Shown: positions 32,759-41,566 of the stretch, piece after piece
How positions within the stretch are numbered: the first letter of the stretch is position 1
Layout of the letters: each line of letters begins with the position of its first letter
Assembly (NCBI GenBank): GCA_028873975.1
Contig: JAPPMO010000023.1
Coordinates: 1-62,451, forward strand
From: Chloroflexota bacterium
GTDB taxonomy: Bacteria > Chloroflexota > Anaerolineae > Aggregatilineales > Phototrophicaceae
Direction: 5' to 3'
DNA: 62,451 nucleotides
Made by a program: the position numbers and the translations under genes
The notes under the pieces: generated by a model
What the model was told of the DNA's origin: nothing
What the model saw: only the letters and a program-made list of their open reading frames with translations
The model's database searches: none

Positions 32759-35515
32759 TCAGAGTTGTGTGTCTCCGCCGCTTTTGTCGCGATCGTCGGC
32801 TGCCGGGTCCTTGGCGCCGGCATCGGCGTAGTCCAGCCATTCGGCATCGGCGCCTCGGCTTGACTCCCGGTCGACTAGCAGACCGGCGTCATCGTCGAGG
32901 CCGATGTCCTCAAATTCCAGGGGATCCAACTCCTCTTTCACAGTGATGGCGGGCATTTTGTCGGTGGGCGTATCAAAATCAAAGTCTTCGTCTTCCACGC
33001 CCAGTTCCTGAAACTTGACCTCGTCCAGCGTGATGGCGATGGTTTTTTCGGTCGGGGAATTGAAATCGAAATAGTCGTCCCAGCCCAATTCCGAAAAGTC
33101 GATGCCTTCGCCGTTGTCATCGAGGTTGATGGCATCCATTTTGTCGGTGGGCGTATCAAAGTTGAAATAATCATCAAAGGTGAGATCGTCCAGTTCCAGC
33201 TCGTCGATGTCCTCAACGACGCTGAGCGCCGCCACCGCTTCGACCGGCCCGAGATCGCCGCTTGCATCCGGCTGCGCTTCGCCTCGCATGGCTCTTAGCC
33301 AGGCCGGCGGATTGATAAAACGGAAGACCGTGGCGCTTGGGCCCGGGTCCGGCGCCTGAATGGCCTCCATCTCCCCGGTTTCTTCGTCCACGATATCGCT
33401 AACCCAGGCGAATTCCTTGCCGGGCCGCGGGAGCGGTCCGGTGAATTCCGATTCCTTGTCGGGCTCGGCATCCCGCTCGCGATCGAGCCCGGGCACCGTC
33501 GCGTTCAACCAGCCAGGCGCCGCCTCCGCAGCGGCGGGACGCAGTTCGTCTTCCACGAAATCCGCCAGTTGGTCTTGATCTTCCAAGCCCCAGGCGCGGG
33601 CCGCTTCGGCGACGCCGGATTCCTCCAGGTCCAGATTGACATCCGGCGCCGCTCCCGGCTCGTCGGGCGGGGCCGCGGCAGCCTCCGCCTCGTCCAGGGA
33701 GAAAACGCCCAATTCTTCGTCAATGCCGGCGGCGGTATCTTCGCTCAGCCAATCGACATAGGGATCTTCGTCGTCGTCATCCTCAAGCTCGGATTGCCAA
33801 CTGTCAATCAGATTGGCATTGAGCCGATTCTGCTCCTCGTCGCTGATCGCCTCGTCCGTCCGGGGCTCCTCGACATCCGCTTCTTCATTGATCTCTTCAT
33901 CGAGCGCTTCGTCGAGCCAGGCGTCGGCGGGGGGCGCCGCCAGCAGTTCATCATCGAGTTCGTTGAGATCAGCGACGGCTTCTTCCGCCGGCTCATCCAG
34001 ATTCAATTCGTCATTCAACTCGTCCGGGTCGAGCCAGGACTGGATATCGTCGACCTGGATCGGCTCGGTATCCGATGTCCGGTTCAGCAAATGCTGCAAG
34101 CGTTCGTCACCGGCAAAGAGGTCAAATTCATCGCCTTCTTCGCTCTCGGTCCTCATCTCTCGCATGGCGGCGGACAGCCAGGGAGCGCCAACCGCTTCTT
34201 CGTCCGGCCCCGGCTCCACCAGCCAGTCACGATCGAAATCCTCGATGTATTGCCGCGATTCATCGTCGCCCGACTCGACGCCGCCCTGCTGAATGTCCAT
34301 CACCCAGGAATTGTCGTCGCTATCGTCGGCTTCCATTTGCTCCAGCATGCGCGCCAGGTCATCATCCAGGTCGCTTTCGTTGACAGCTTGAGCGCCAGGC
34401 GCGTCATCCGCATCGGCCGGCGCGGCCGGCGGAGCCATAAAACCGCCTTCTTCCAGCGACGCGATGACCTCGCTGCCATCGTCGCCCGCCGTCGCCGGCG
34501 CGCTATCTTCGCCATCTTCCGCGATCAGTTCGTTGAAGAGGCTTTCGATTTCATCATCGGCGAGCAGGTCGTCCAAGCCTTCGGTCGCGGTTGGCGGCGC
34601 TGTCGCTTCATTCTCATTTTCATTCTCAGCATCATTTTCATCGTCGCTGCCGAAGAGCGGGCCCAAGCCGCCGCTTTCCGCTTCCGCCTCGCTATCCCGC
34701 AAGGAATCCAGCCAATCAGGATTCACGATCGCAGCCTCGTGCCGGGGGATGCTGTCGTAGTCCAGTTCTTCCAGCTTGACCAGGTCTTGCGGCGGGGCTT
34801 CGCCCGTCGCCAGTTGACGCGCCAGGTAAGGATCGAGGTCTTCGACGCGCGCCAGATAGACCTGGGCATCGGAGGGGCGCTGCTCGGAGAGCCAAAGTTC
34901 GGTCATGATGCGGTTGGCGATGATTGAATAAGGCAGCTTCCCCAAGATCTCGTCCGCGGCTTCGGCGGCGGCCATCCGTTGGCCATCCAGCCAGAGCGCG
35001 CGGGCGCGCATCAATTGCAAGTCGATGCGGCTCGGGTCCCGCGCCAGCGCCCCGTTCAAGACATCAAGCGCTTCTGTCAGGGCGTTGTTGCGCACATGCT
35101 GCTGCGCCAGGGCGCCGGCGGTCAATTGCACGCGCTCGATTCGCTCGCCGCGCTCTTCGAGGGTCAGCCGGCGGATCAAGTCCATGGTTTCGCGATGATT
35201 GGGCCGCTGGTCGAAGGCGCGTTCGGCATGCCAGAGGGCGCGGCCGCCCTGCCCCATTTCTTGATAGACCCGCGCCAATTGCCAATTGGCTTGGAAGTCT
35301 TGGGGGCGCGCGCCCAACATCCGCCGCAAGACTTCGGCGGCTTCTTCCCCGCGGCCGCCGGCGAAGAGCGCATCGCCGAGTTGCTCGTAGGCGCGCAAGT
35401 TCTTGGGAAAGGCTTTGAGGATGTGACGCGCGTGGGCGATCACTTCGTCGTGCCTGTCCTCAGCCAGGAAGCTGGTCAGCCGGTCTTGATAAGCGCTTAA
35501 GCTGATTTCCGCCAT
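32759..35515 (-). CDS. Large acidic TPR protein with repeated WL motifs
   Basis: 918 residues from the ATG at 35515; a GTG 15 nt upstream is possible. Residues 1-240 form TPR-like repeats (AYEQLGDALFAGGRGEEAAE, ANWQLARVYQEMGQGGRALW). The remaining 680 residues are strongly acidic and probably disordered, with about nine Trp-Leu motifs (PDWLDSL, APWLSAAM, QSWLDPDEL, DAWLDEALDE, VDWLSED, PGWLNA, PAWLRAMRG). Near the C-terminus a unit of about 31 residues, with the core FDTPTDKM.AI, is repeated three times. No signal peptide. It probably is a cytoplasmic scaffold that presents linear motifs to partners. Similar WL-rich TPR proteins are, to my recollection, common in Chloroflexota. Confidence 0.78.
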   Translation of the reverse strand: MAEISLSAYQDRLTSFLAEDRHDEVIAHARHILKAFPKNLRAYEQLGDALFAGGRGEEAAEVLRRMLGARPQDFQANWQLARVYQEMGQGGRALWHAERAFDQRPNHRETMDLIRRLTLEERGERIERVQLTAGALAQQHVRNNALTEALDVLNGALARDPSRIDLQLMRARALWLDGQRMAAAEAADEILGKLPYSIIANRIMTELWLSEQRPSDAQVYLARVEDLDPYLARQLATGEAPPQDLVKLEELDYDSIPRHEAAIVNPDWLDSLRDSEAEAESGGLGPLFGSDDENDAENENENEATAPPTATEGLDDLLADDEIESLFNELIAEDGEDSAPATAGDDGSEVIASLEEGGFMAPPAAPADADDAPGAQAVNESDLDDDLARMLEQMEADDSDDNSWVMDIQQGGVESGDDESRQYIEDFDRDWLVEPGPDEEAVGAPWLSAAMREMRTESEEGDEFDLFAGDERLQHLLNRTSDTEPIQVDDIQSWLDPDELNDELNLDEPAEEAVADLNELDDELLAAPPADAWLDEALDEEINEEADVEEPRTDEAISDEEQNRLNANLIDSWQSELEDDDDEDPYVDWLSEDTAAGIDEELGVFSLDEAEAAAAPPDEPGAAPDVNLDLEESGVAEAARAWGLEDQDQLADFVEDELRPAAAEAAPGWLNATVPGLDRERDAEPDKESEFTGPLPRPGKEFAWVSDIVDEETGEMEAIQAPDPGPSATVFRFINPPAWLRAMRGEAQPDASGDLGPVEAVAALSVVEDIDELELDDLTFDDYFNFDTPTDKMDAINLDDNGEGIDFSELGWDDYFDFNSPTEKTIAITLDEVKFQELGVEDEDFDFDTPTDKMPAITVKEELDPLEFEDIGLDDDAGLLVDRESSRGADAEWLDYADAGAKDPAADDRDKSGGDTQL

Positions 35516-35894
35516 AAGGATCCCGTACACCCCCGCTAAGCCGTCATGTCAAGGGCATGGCATGTCCATCTGAAGCGCCGGCAACTCGCGTAATTCCAAA
35601 GCACTTCCCGGGTTCATCGCCGAGCGGCTGTGGATTGGCATTGTCAATTGCCTTCGGCAAGCGAGGACTGCGCTTGATGTTGACCACCCCCAAATTTACC
35701 CAAGATTATAACATAAGCGAAAGGTTTAGGCGGGGGAATCGGGATTGTTTTCGGGCGAGACCGGTGTGACGCGTTTGGGATTATGATCGCGGATGAACGT
35801 CAGAAGTAAGTTAGTAGACAGGAATACCTCTAAGACAAATGGCTTATTTTGCGCGAAGCCCAAAAAATGTGTGCGGGACTCGCAGTATTGCAAG
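35516..35894. other. Intergenic region, no gene seen
   Basis: About 380 nt separating the large TPR gene from the end of the methyltransferase-endonuclease gene. It becomes A+T-rich after about 35690, marking the edge of the foreign segment. I see no gene, tRNA or convincing terminator. Confidence 0.5.
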
Positions 35895-38378
35895 TTAATA
35901 ATATGGTCCTAAGAACCGTTCACCATCGAAATGAATCAGGTGATCGGGCGCATCAGCTATCCAAACCTCGGTCTCCCATGATATTTCGCTCAAATACTTT
36001 GTCATTGCCTGACGTGTCTGAAACGCGGTTACAAGTATTACACCCGGACCACCTTTTGCAAAGAGATCTATCAGTTCGTTTTGTCTTTTTCTGTCAATGG
36101 GCCCGTGACTTGTAACGGCTTCTATGAGAATTAGCCAGTTCTTCTGTTCAAGATACACTATTACGTCAGGCGCTTTGCCATGTTTGTCCAAGTCAATACC
36201 AAGGTCTTGCAATCGTTGAATTTGAGCATCGTCCAGTTTTTCGCCAGCGTCTCCGAAGTAAAGAACCTCCCCACCCTTAGCATATCGCGGGCAGAACTCT
36301 TCAATTATAGACTTAATGAGTTCATTTTGTCCGCCCGATGAAAGTTTCACGGAACTACCATCTGGTAAGGTAACCGGAATCATGCTCATAGTGCGCTTCC
36401 GTTCCTCGAGTGTGGTAAGCTTGTCGTTTTCTACGATGCGAAAGAGCGTAAGCTTGTTTTCCCAGGTGGGAGTCCGGTAATTTCTAACAACTTCTAAGAA
36501 CGTTTCGGTCACCTGATAGCAATAGTAAGGACTATTGACTGGCCGATTAGGATCGTCTGGATTATGGATGACTATGCCCATCTGCCAAAACTGATGTATG
36601 GTCTGGCGACGGACGGTTTCTCGGGTATTTGGCGCATAGGTAATACCGTAGTATTTGCTGAAAAAATCCATCATTTCGGTTATTCTTCGCAACGGTGCCG
36701 ATGCATCCGCCCAATCATCATCGGGTTTGATATCTACTAGCGACAGCAAAGTTAGCGCAGAACGATTGTTTTGTTGTCCTCTTGGAACATTGATCGCTTT
36801 CAAGATTTGTAAGGCATCGTCGATTTTTGTCTGCGCATCTGATGAAACTCCTTCATCTTGCATCCCCAATACTCCTATTACATGTTGATCTATGCGGTCT
36901 TGATTAGCAAATCCGCTTCCAATATTTTCACCAATTTGCTCTAACAAATGGGCGTCCGGATATCTTAGGTTGCGAAGATCGGTGGCATTCACTTGCGTAT
37001 GGCCGCTAAAAAGTCGAAAATACCGGTCAACGATTGACGAATTCAAATACGCGGCCAAACCTTTGGCCAAGCTAGACGAAAGCCCGGAACCATTCTTATG
37101 AAAGTAATTCAGGTGATTTTCGATTCCGATCTTATCGAAGTCTAAGTGATTGGGATCTAAAACGGCAGCAGTCAACCGACGTCGTTGTTCTTTGCTCGTG
37201 AATCGCTTTACCAATACGTAGAAATCGTTCTTGACTAGAAGCTTGTCTGCGTTTGCAGAACTGTCAATGGCGCTTGGCTTCTTGGATCCAACAAGTGGCC
37301 ATTTCACGTATCCGTTGACCAAGTGAACGGGCAGCAGAAGAGGAACGCTGTGCAAGTCAAAAGGCATTCGTAGCAGGTCCTTTGACCGGAATTCGACAAC
37401 GCGGCCGGTCGAAATGCTTATGTTGAGGTCCGCAAGATCGCATTCTTGAGCTCTCATTATTTCATTGACTTTTCGCTCACCCATGTTTCTTGCGAGATGA
37501 ATCACTAAATTTCGGTCTCGCAAACTCACAACCTCTTCAGCCCCCACTTCTTGAATACATATGTCTCTGTCGCGCGGACCAGCACTCGAAGTGATTTTCA
37601 CACTGGCGCGTTCCTGGCTCTTCACTGCCTGAAGTATGATATTTTCTTGCAGCACTCCATCATCTTCAAATGCCTGTGTTCTAGAAGTGTATACGTGGAC
37701 ACTTGCTATGGTCATCTGCGAAAGCAGAGCTCTGCGAAAAGGGAGAAAATATGGGCCGTTACAGAAGCTCCGTGGTGTTATTGATATGAGTTGACCACCT
37801 CTTTTCAGAAGAATTGTTGCCAAGGTCATAAAAGCAGTGTAGAGATTGCTGTGGGGTACACTATGCTCTCTAAGCAATTTCCACTCATCCGAGCCAGACT
37901 TAATCTTTCTATATGGCGGGTTCATTATCGCTACATCAAAACGTCTGTTTGTATTGATCAGGCGAATGGCGTCTCGAATGAAATCACGACCGTAAATCGC
38001 GTAGGTAAACTTTAATTGCTTACGCTCACATAGCAATCGGCACATTTGAAATGTTTTTGCCAGATATTGCACGGCAACTCTGTCAATCTCATACGCCACT
38101 ATCTCTAGTTCTTGTACTTTGGCAGATTCCAGTGACAGAATGTGCGAAACCAATGCAGCTGACAACATCCCTGCACCAGCTCCAGGATCGATAACGCGGA
38201 TTCGATTTGGAAACGAATCCAACGATTGCGCCATCTGTTGAGCTACTTCAACCGGTGTAAAAAACTGTCCTAAGCTTTTGCGTCGAGACCGTACATCACA
38301 ATCGCGGAAAAGCTCCACGCGAAAATTATCTACATATTGAAGGAGACTGTAATGATCCAGTTGACCGTGCATACGCAT
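35895..38378 (-). CDS. Fused DNA N6-adenine methyltransferase and PstI/BsuBI-type restriction endonuclease
   Basis: 827 residues. The N-terminal half is a class-gamma-like adenine methyltransferase: FTPVEVAQQMAQ, SAM-binding VIDPGAGAGMLSAAL (62-76) and catalytic NPPY (153-156). A central region probably holds the target-recognition part. From about residue 560 the sequence matches the BsuBI/PstI endonuclease family: RRQTIHQFWQMGIV, VLYFGDAGEK, then KAPDVIVY and LILIEAVTSHGPID near 734-755, which supply the PD...E catalytic pattern. PstI and BsuBI are normally separate proteins beside a methyltransferase and cut CTGCAG; here both activities are on one chain. The gene is much more A+T-rich than its neighbours and stands alone, so it is probably laterally acquired. 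The target site is unknown. Confidence 0.85.
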   Translation of the reverse strand: MRMHGQLDHYSLLQYVDNFRVELFRDCDVRSRRKSLGQFFTPVEVAQQMAQSLDSFPNRIRVIDPGAGAGMLSAALVSHILSLESAKVQELEIVAYEIDRVAVQYLAKTFQMCRLLCERKQLKFTYAIYGRDFIRDAIRLINTNRRFDVAIMNPPYRKIKSGSDEWKLLREHSVPHSNLYTAFMTLATILLKRGGQLISITPRSFCNGPYFLPFRRALLSQMTIASVHVYTSRTQAFEDDGVLQENIILQAVKSQERASVKITSSAGPRDRDICIQEVGAEEVVSLRDRNLVIHLARNMGERKVNEIMRAQECDLADLNISISTGRVVEFRSKDLLRMPFDLHSVPLLLPVHLVNGYVKWPLVGSKKPSAIDSSANADKLLVKNDFYVLVKRFTSKEQRRRLTAAVLDPNHLDFDKIGIENHLNYFHKNGSGLSSSLAKGLAAYLNSSIVDRYFRLFSGHTQVNATDLRNLRYPDAHLLEQIGENIGSGFANQDRIDQHVIGVLGMQDEGVSSDAQTKIDDALQILKAINVPRGQQNNRSALTLLSLVDIKPDDDWADASAPLRRITEMMDFFSKYYGITYAPNTRETVRRQTIHQFWQMGIVIHNPDDPNRPVNSPYYCYQVTETFLEVVRNYRTPTWENKLTLFRIVENDKLTTLEERKRTMSMIPVTLPDGSSVKLSSGGQNELIKSIIEEFCPRYAKGGEVLYFGDAGEKLDDAQIQRLQDLGIDLDKHGKAPDVIVYLEQKNWLILIEAVTSHGPIDRKRQNELIDLFAKGGPGVILVTAFQTRQAMTKYLSEISWETEVWIADAPDHLIHFDGERFLGPYY

Positions 38379-38422
38379 GATATACTGAGAGCCTTGTGGG
38401 CACTAGAATGATGTATGGGAAT

Positions 38423-38431
38423 ATTATACCA
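38423..38431 (-). promoter_or_regulatory. Extended -10 promoter for the restriction-modification gene
   Basis: TGGTATAAT on the minus strand is a perfect extended -10. It lies 45 nt before the ATG at 38378. No clear -35 is seen, which is normal for extended -10 promoters. Confidence 0.45.
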
Positions 38432-38627
38432 CCTGCCTCAGCTGAAGTAGCCAAGGTCATTGAAATAATATAGGGTTCGATAGGCTCTCGCAGACTCGAG
38501 CGATACTTCACACCCAAGATGAGTTAAACAAACCATAAAAGCGTTTCAACATTAAAGCGTTGCGGATTCAAGACTTTTCGCTTAGGCTCAAGCTTTATGT
38601 CGAAAAATACTGAGCAAGGAACGTCCC

Positions 38628-39461
38628 ATGACGCAAGCGGAAAAACCGACCATCCTCTTCACCAACGACGACGGCATCGAATCGCCCGGGCTCTGGGCGG
38701 CGGTAGCGGCGTTTCGCGATGTCGGCCGGCTGCTGGTGGCCGCGCCGCGCGAGCAGCAGTCGGGCATGGGGCGCAGCATGCCGCATTACAGCGAAGGGCG
38801 CATCTTCCCTTACGAAGCGCCGATTGACCCCGGCGACTGCCGCGCTTACGCGGTGGACGGCACACCGGCGCAGGCGGTGCAGCACGCCATCCTGGAATTG
38901 GTGGAAGACAAACCCGCCCTGCTGGTATCCGGCATCAACTATGGCGAGAACACGGGCAACGGCGTCACCATCTCCGGCACGGTGGGCGCGGCGCTGGAAG
39001 CCGCCAGCCTGGGCATCCGCGCCATCGCCGTCAGCCAGCAGACGCCAACCGACTTGCACCGCAGCCATTCGGACGCTGTCGATTTCAGCGTCGCCGCCGA
39101 TTTTTCGCGGCAGTTCGGGACCTGGCTGATGGAACACCCGGCTTTGCCCGACGATGTCGATGTGCTGAAGATTGATGTGCCGGCGGGGGCGACCGGGGAG
39201 ACCGAATGGCGCTTGACGCGGCTCTCGCGGCGGCGCGTCTATTGGCCCACCCGGCCCGAGCGGCTGGCGCTGCATGACAGCGGCAAGCTGGGCTACCGCT
39301 ACAACAGCGATCCCACGGCGGCTGAACCGGACAGCGATGTCTACGCCTTGTTGAACGACGGGGTGATTTCGGTCACGCCCATCAGCCTGGATATGACCTC
39401 GCGAACCGATATGTTCCGTTTGAGCCAGATCTTGCTGGGCAAGCGGGAGTACGGGCTTTAG
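38628..39461 (+). CDS. surE: 5'-nucleotidase SurE
   Basis: 277 residues. FTNDDGIESPG carries the Asp-Asp metal site, SGINYGENTGNGVTISGTVGA provides the Ser/Asn loop and a further conserved region, ALEAASLGIRAIAVSQ, follows. SurE is a metal-dependent nucleoside monophosphatase that acts in stationary-phase survival and nucleotide salvage. AAGGAA lies about 7 nt before the ATG. Single gene, standard length. Confidence 0.93.
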   Translation: MTQAEKPTILFTNDDGIESPGLWAAVAAFRDVGRLLVAAPREQQSGMGRSMPHYSEGRIFPYEAPIDPGDCRAYAVDGTPAQAVQHAILELVEDKPALLVSGINYGENTGNGVTISGTVGAALEAASLGIRAIAVSQQTPTDLHRSHSDAVDFSVAADFSRQFGTWLMEHPALPDDVDVLKIDVPAGATGETEWRLTRLSRRRVYWPTRPERLALHDSGKLGYRYNSDPTAAEPDSDVYALLNDGVISVTPISLDMTSRTDMFRLSQILLGKREYGL

Positions 39462-39860
39462 GGGGTATTTTCACCACAAAGGAAAAAGTAAAACCAGGTA
39501 AGTGATGCAAATTCCTCATCAACGTCGAGTCGTAGGGGCGAGCAGATTGACGCTGTTGTAAATCCAGCTTTACCCCCACCCCACCCCTTCCCGAGAGGGA
39601 GGGGCTTTTACGGCTCATTTCGGGGTAAGTAAGCTCCCCTTCCCTCTTGATGGGGGCAAGGGGCCGGGGGATGGGGGTGTTTTTCAACAGACTCAGATTG
39701 CTCGCCCCGACAGTCTTCGTCGATGTCGGAAGTGTAGGGTGCCCGGGCCAGCCACCCGGGCATTGTCTTCAGATTTGTTTGTGGCGAGGTGAGGCTAGCA
39801 AGCTCGAATCCGCTCTATGCCAGTCGAGCTTTGTCACTTCTCTGACGCGCCCCCAACTTT
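39462..39860. other. Intergenic region with C-rich and G-rich repeats
   Basis: A TAAGTGATGCAAATTC...GTAGGGGCGA stretch (39500-39542) matches the repeats at 62133-62150 and 62300-62340. From 39565 to 39680 the sequence alternates C-rich and G-rich blocks (CCCCTTCCC, GGGAGGGG; CTCCCCTTCCC, GGGGGCAAGGGG) that can fold into hairpins and resemble the elements after the binding-protein genes. A further inverted repeat, GCCCGGG...CCCGGGC, lies near 39740-39760. No gene is supported. Confidence 0.5.
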
Positions 39861-41207
39861 TTAGGAAGTAGCTGTAGGCCTGGGCGTGGCCGTCTCCCGC
39901 AAGAAACCTCTTGTCCTGTCATGCGTGAAATTGAATTTCAATGTCGTGCCTACATCATCGTCGTCTCTCGCGTTACAAGTGTATTCATAGCGTATGACAT
40001 TTTGCTCATCCTCATCCGCTGGCGGCGTTCTCCTTCCGCTGCAAGAGGAATTGCTGAGATCAACAAGCAAAGTCTCCACACCGTATGGGTTGTCACTATT
40101 GTCAAAGTCACGTTTTGTTACATCGGTTCGTACGTTTTCCAGGTAAGCTTGCAATGCTTCAGTCATCGTCACAGTGCCGTCAGTAGCGCGGACTGTCGCC
40201 GTCGCAGTCCAGGAAACGCCCGTGATCCTGCCCGAGCCGCTGTAGGACCGGGTTAATGTAATCTCCCATTGGCGCTGCGTCACATTCCCTTCTTGGATGT
40301 TGCCGCTGACGCAATTGACTTTGTCCGCATCTTCTGCAGCTCTGAAACTTGAAACATTGAATTTGCCCGACTCCACCGGATCAGCATCCGGAGCAAGATC
40401 GGCATTGTGCCAGTATTGGCAGGTCACACGGACGGATTCGCTGTTGAATCTGAAGCCGCCGATAATCGATCCGTCGGTTCCGCTCCTCATTTCTCTGGGG
40501 GGGGCGTACAAAGGAACTGTATTCCCTGCTATCGTTACACTACTTTCCGTTACGACAAGGGTCTGCCAGGTCGTCGGGACCTCGACCTCGCTCGTGAGGC
40601 GGACAACGACAGGAGTCCATGTCGCTTCCGGCGTCAGGGAGGCGACGATCAGCGCCGCTTCTTGCGCGCCGGCGTCCCAATCTTCCCGCGTCGTGCAGAG
40701 GCGATCCGATTTGCAGGGATTGTTGTGATAGACGATATTCAGGTCCCAACCGCCGGTTTCCCAGTGATCGTAGCGGTCGTTGGCCCAATAGCCGGCTTGC
40801 CAAAGATCGTGATCGGTGCCGTCCTGGCAGCGTCGGAACAATATATCGTCGTTGCAGAGGTTGTTCTCCAACACCGGGAACGTGCCGGTCGGCATGTCCA
40901 CCTGGGCCGCGGCGCCGGTGGCGCGCCGGACCAAGTCCCCGCGGATCCAGGATTCCACGCCCGAAGGCGTTCTGGCGCGATACCAGGTCCAGGGCGGGTT
41001 CGATTCGGTATCGGCTTCCAATATGGTTAGAACATGCCCGAGATTGGCATAGTGCTGCACAGTATAAGCCGGGCCCGGTCCCCAGCGCATGCGCGCGGTT
41101 TCGACGATGACCTCGGCATTGAATGGGACATCCTGCGCGAACGTCATGGAGAACATGACGATAAGAATTACGGACAGTAAGAAAACGAACTTTATACCAT
41201 TCGACAC
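39861..41207 (-). CDS. Exported SH3b domain protein
   Basis: 448 residues from a GTG at 41207 that has a very strong AAAGGAGGG 4 nt away. A frame reaching back to 41321 runs into a MITE end and is rejected. A signal peptide (FVFLLSVILIVMFSMTFAQ) is followed by an SH3b domain at about 30-85 (RMRWGPGPAYTVQHYA...GVESWIRGDLV). The remaining 350 residues contain about eight Cys and beta-rich sequence without a known motif, ending in a Pro/Thr tail. Likely a surface or wall-associated binding protein. It stands alone. Confidence 0.75.
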   Translation of the reverse strand: MSNGIKFVFLLSVILIVMFSMTFAQDVPFNAEVIVETARMRWGPGPAYTVQHYANLGHVLTILEADTESNPPWTWYRARTPSGVESWIRGDLVRRATGAAAQVDMPTGTFPVLENNLCNDDILFRRCQDGTDHDLWQAGYWANDRYDHWETGGWDLNIVYHNNPCKSDRLCTTREDWDAGAQEAALIVASLTPEATWTPVVVRLTSEVEVPTTWQTLVVTESSVTIAGNTVPLYAPPREMRSGTDGSIIGGFRFNSESVRVTCQYWHNADLAPDADPVESGKFNVSSFRAAEDADKVNCVSGNIQEGNVTQRQWEITLTRSYSGSGRITGVSWTATATVRATDGTVTMTEALQAYLENVRTDVTKRDFDNSDNPYGVETLLVDLSNSSCSGRRTPPADEDEQNVIRYEYTCNARDDDDVGTTLKFNFTHDRTRGFLRETATPRPTATS

Positions 41208-41278
41208 AATACCCTCCTTTCGGGTAGGCGCAATCATGTTATCACAAGTTGCGGATTCGCGCAAAAGCGGTCGCTTTT

Positions 41279-41486
41279 GGGTGGTGTATCCTTTTCGGTT
41301 GAAACAAATTACAACAACCACCTGACAGCCGGTAGGGGCGTTTCGCTGAAACGCCCGACGCGTAGAAAATGAATGAGAATCTGGCGACTCGCCGAGTCGC
41401 CTCTGCCAGATCGTTGGTATTTCGGGTTTGGGATCCTATGCTGCGGACTGGCTAAAAGTGTTTCTGCCGAAAAGGATACACTACCC
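41279..41486 (+). mobile_element. Complete MITE-like element, family A
   Basis: 208 bp with 27-bp terminal inverted repeats at 41279-41305 and 41460-41486, identical at 24 of 27 positions (GGGTRGTGTATCCTTTTCGG, then NNGAAAC). The interior holds two palindromes, GGGCGTTTC-GCT-GAAACGCCC (41336-41356) and GGCGACTC-GCC-GAGTCGCC (41383-41401). There is no coding capacity. No clear target duplication is seen. This is the best-preserved copy; partial copies lie at 86, 5815, 10951, 13501 and 47265. Confidence 0.75.
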
Positions 41487-41566
41487 GGTTGCGCGCCGAG
41501 CGACTTTGAACTGCTCGCTCTCGGTGGTAAAATCAAATGTATTCGTCCGCGACAGGAGCGCCGCCC

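Noticed and set aside
33569..34927. A 452-codon open frame opposite the large acidic TPR gene
   Set aside because: It mirrors the Asp/Glu-rich codons of the real gene on the other strand (giving Phe/Val/Ile-rich sequence), has no ribosome-binding site and resembles nothing known.
41208..41321. N-terminal extension of the exported SH3b gene
   Set aside because: The extension reads into the MITE-like end; a GTG at 41207 has a near-perfect Shine-Dalgarno and is followed at once by a signal peptide.
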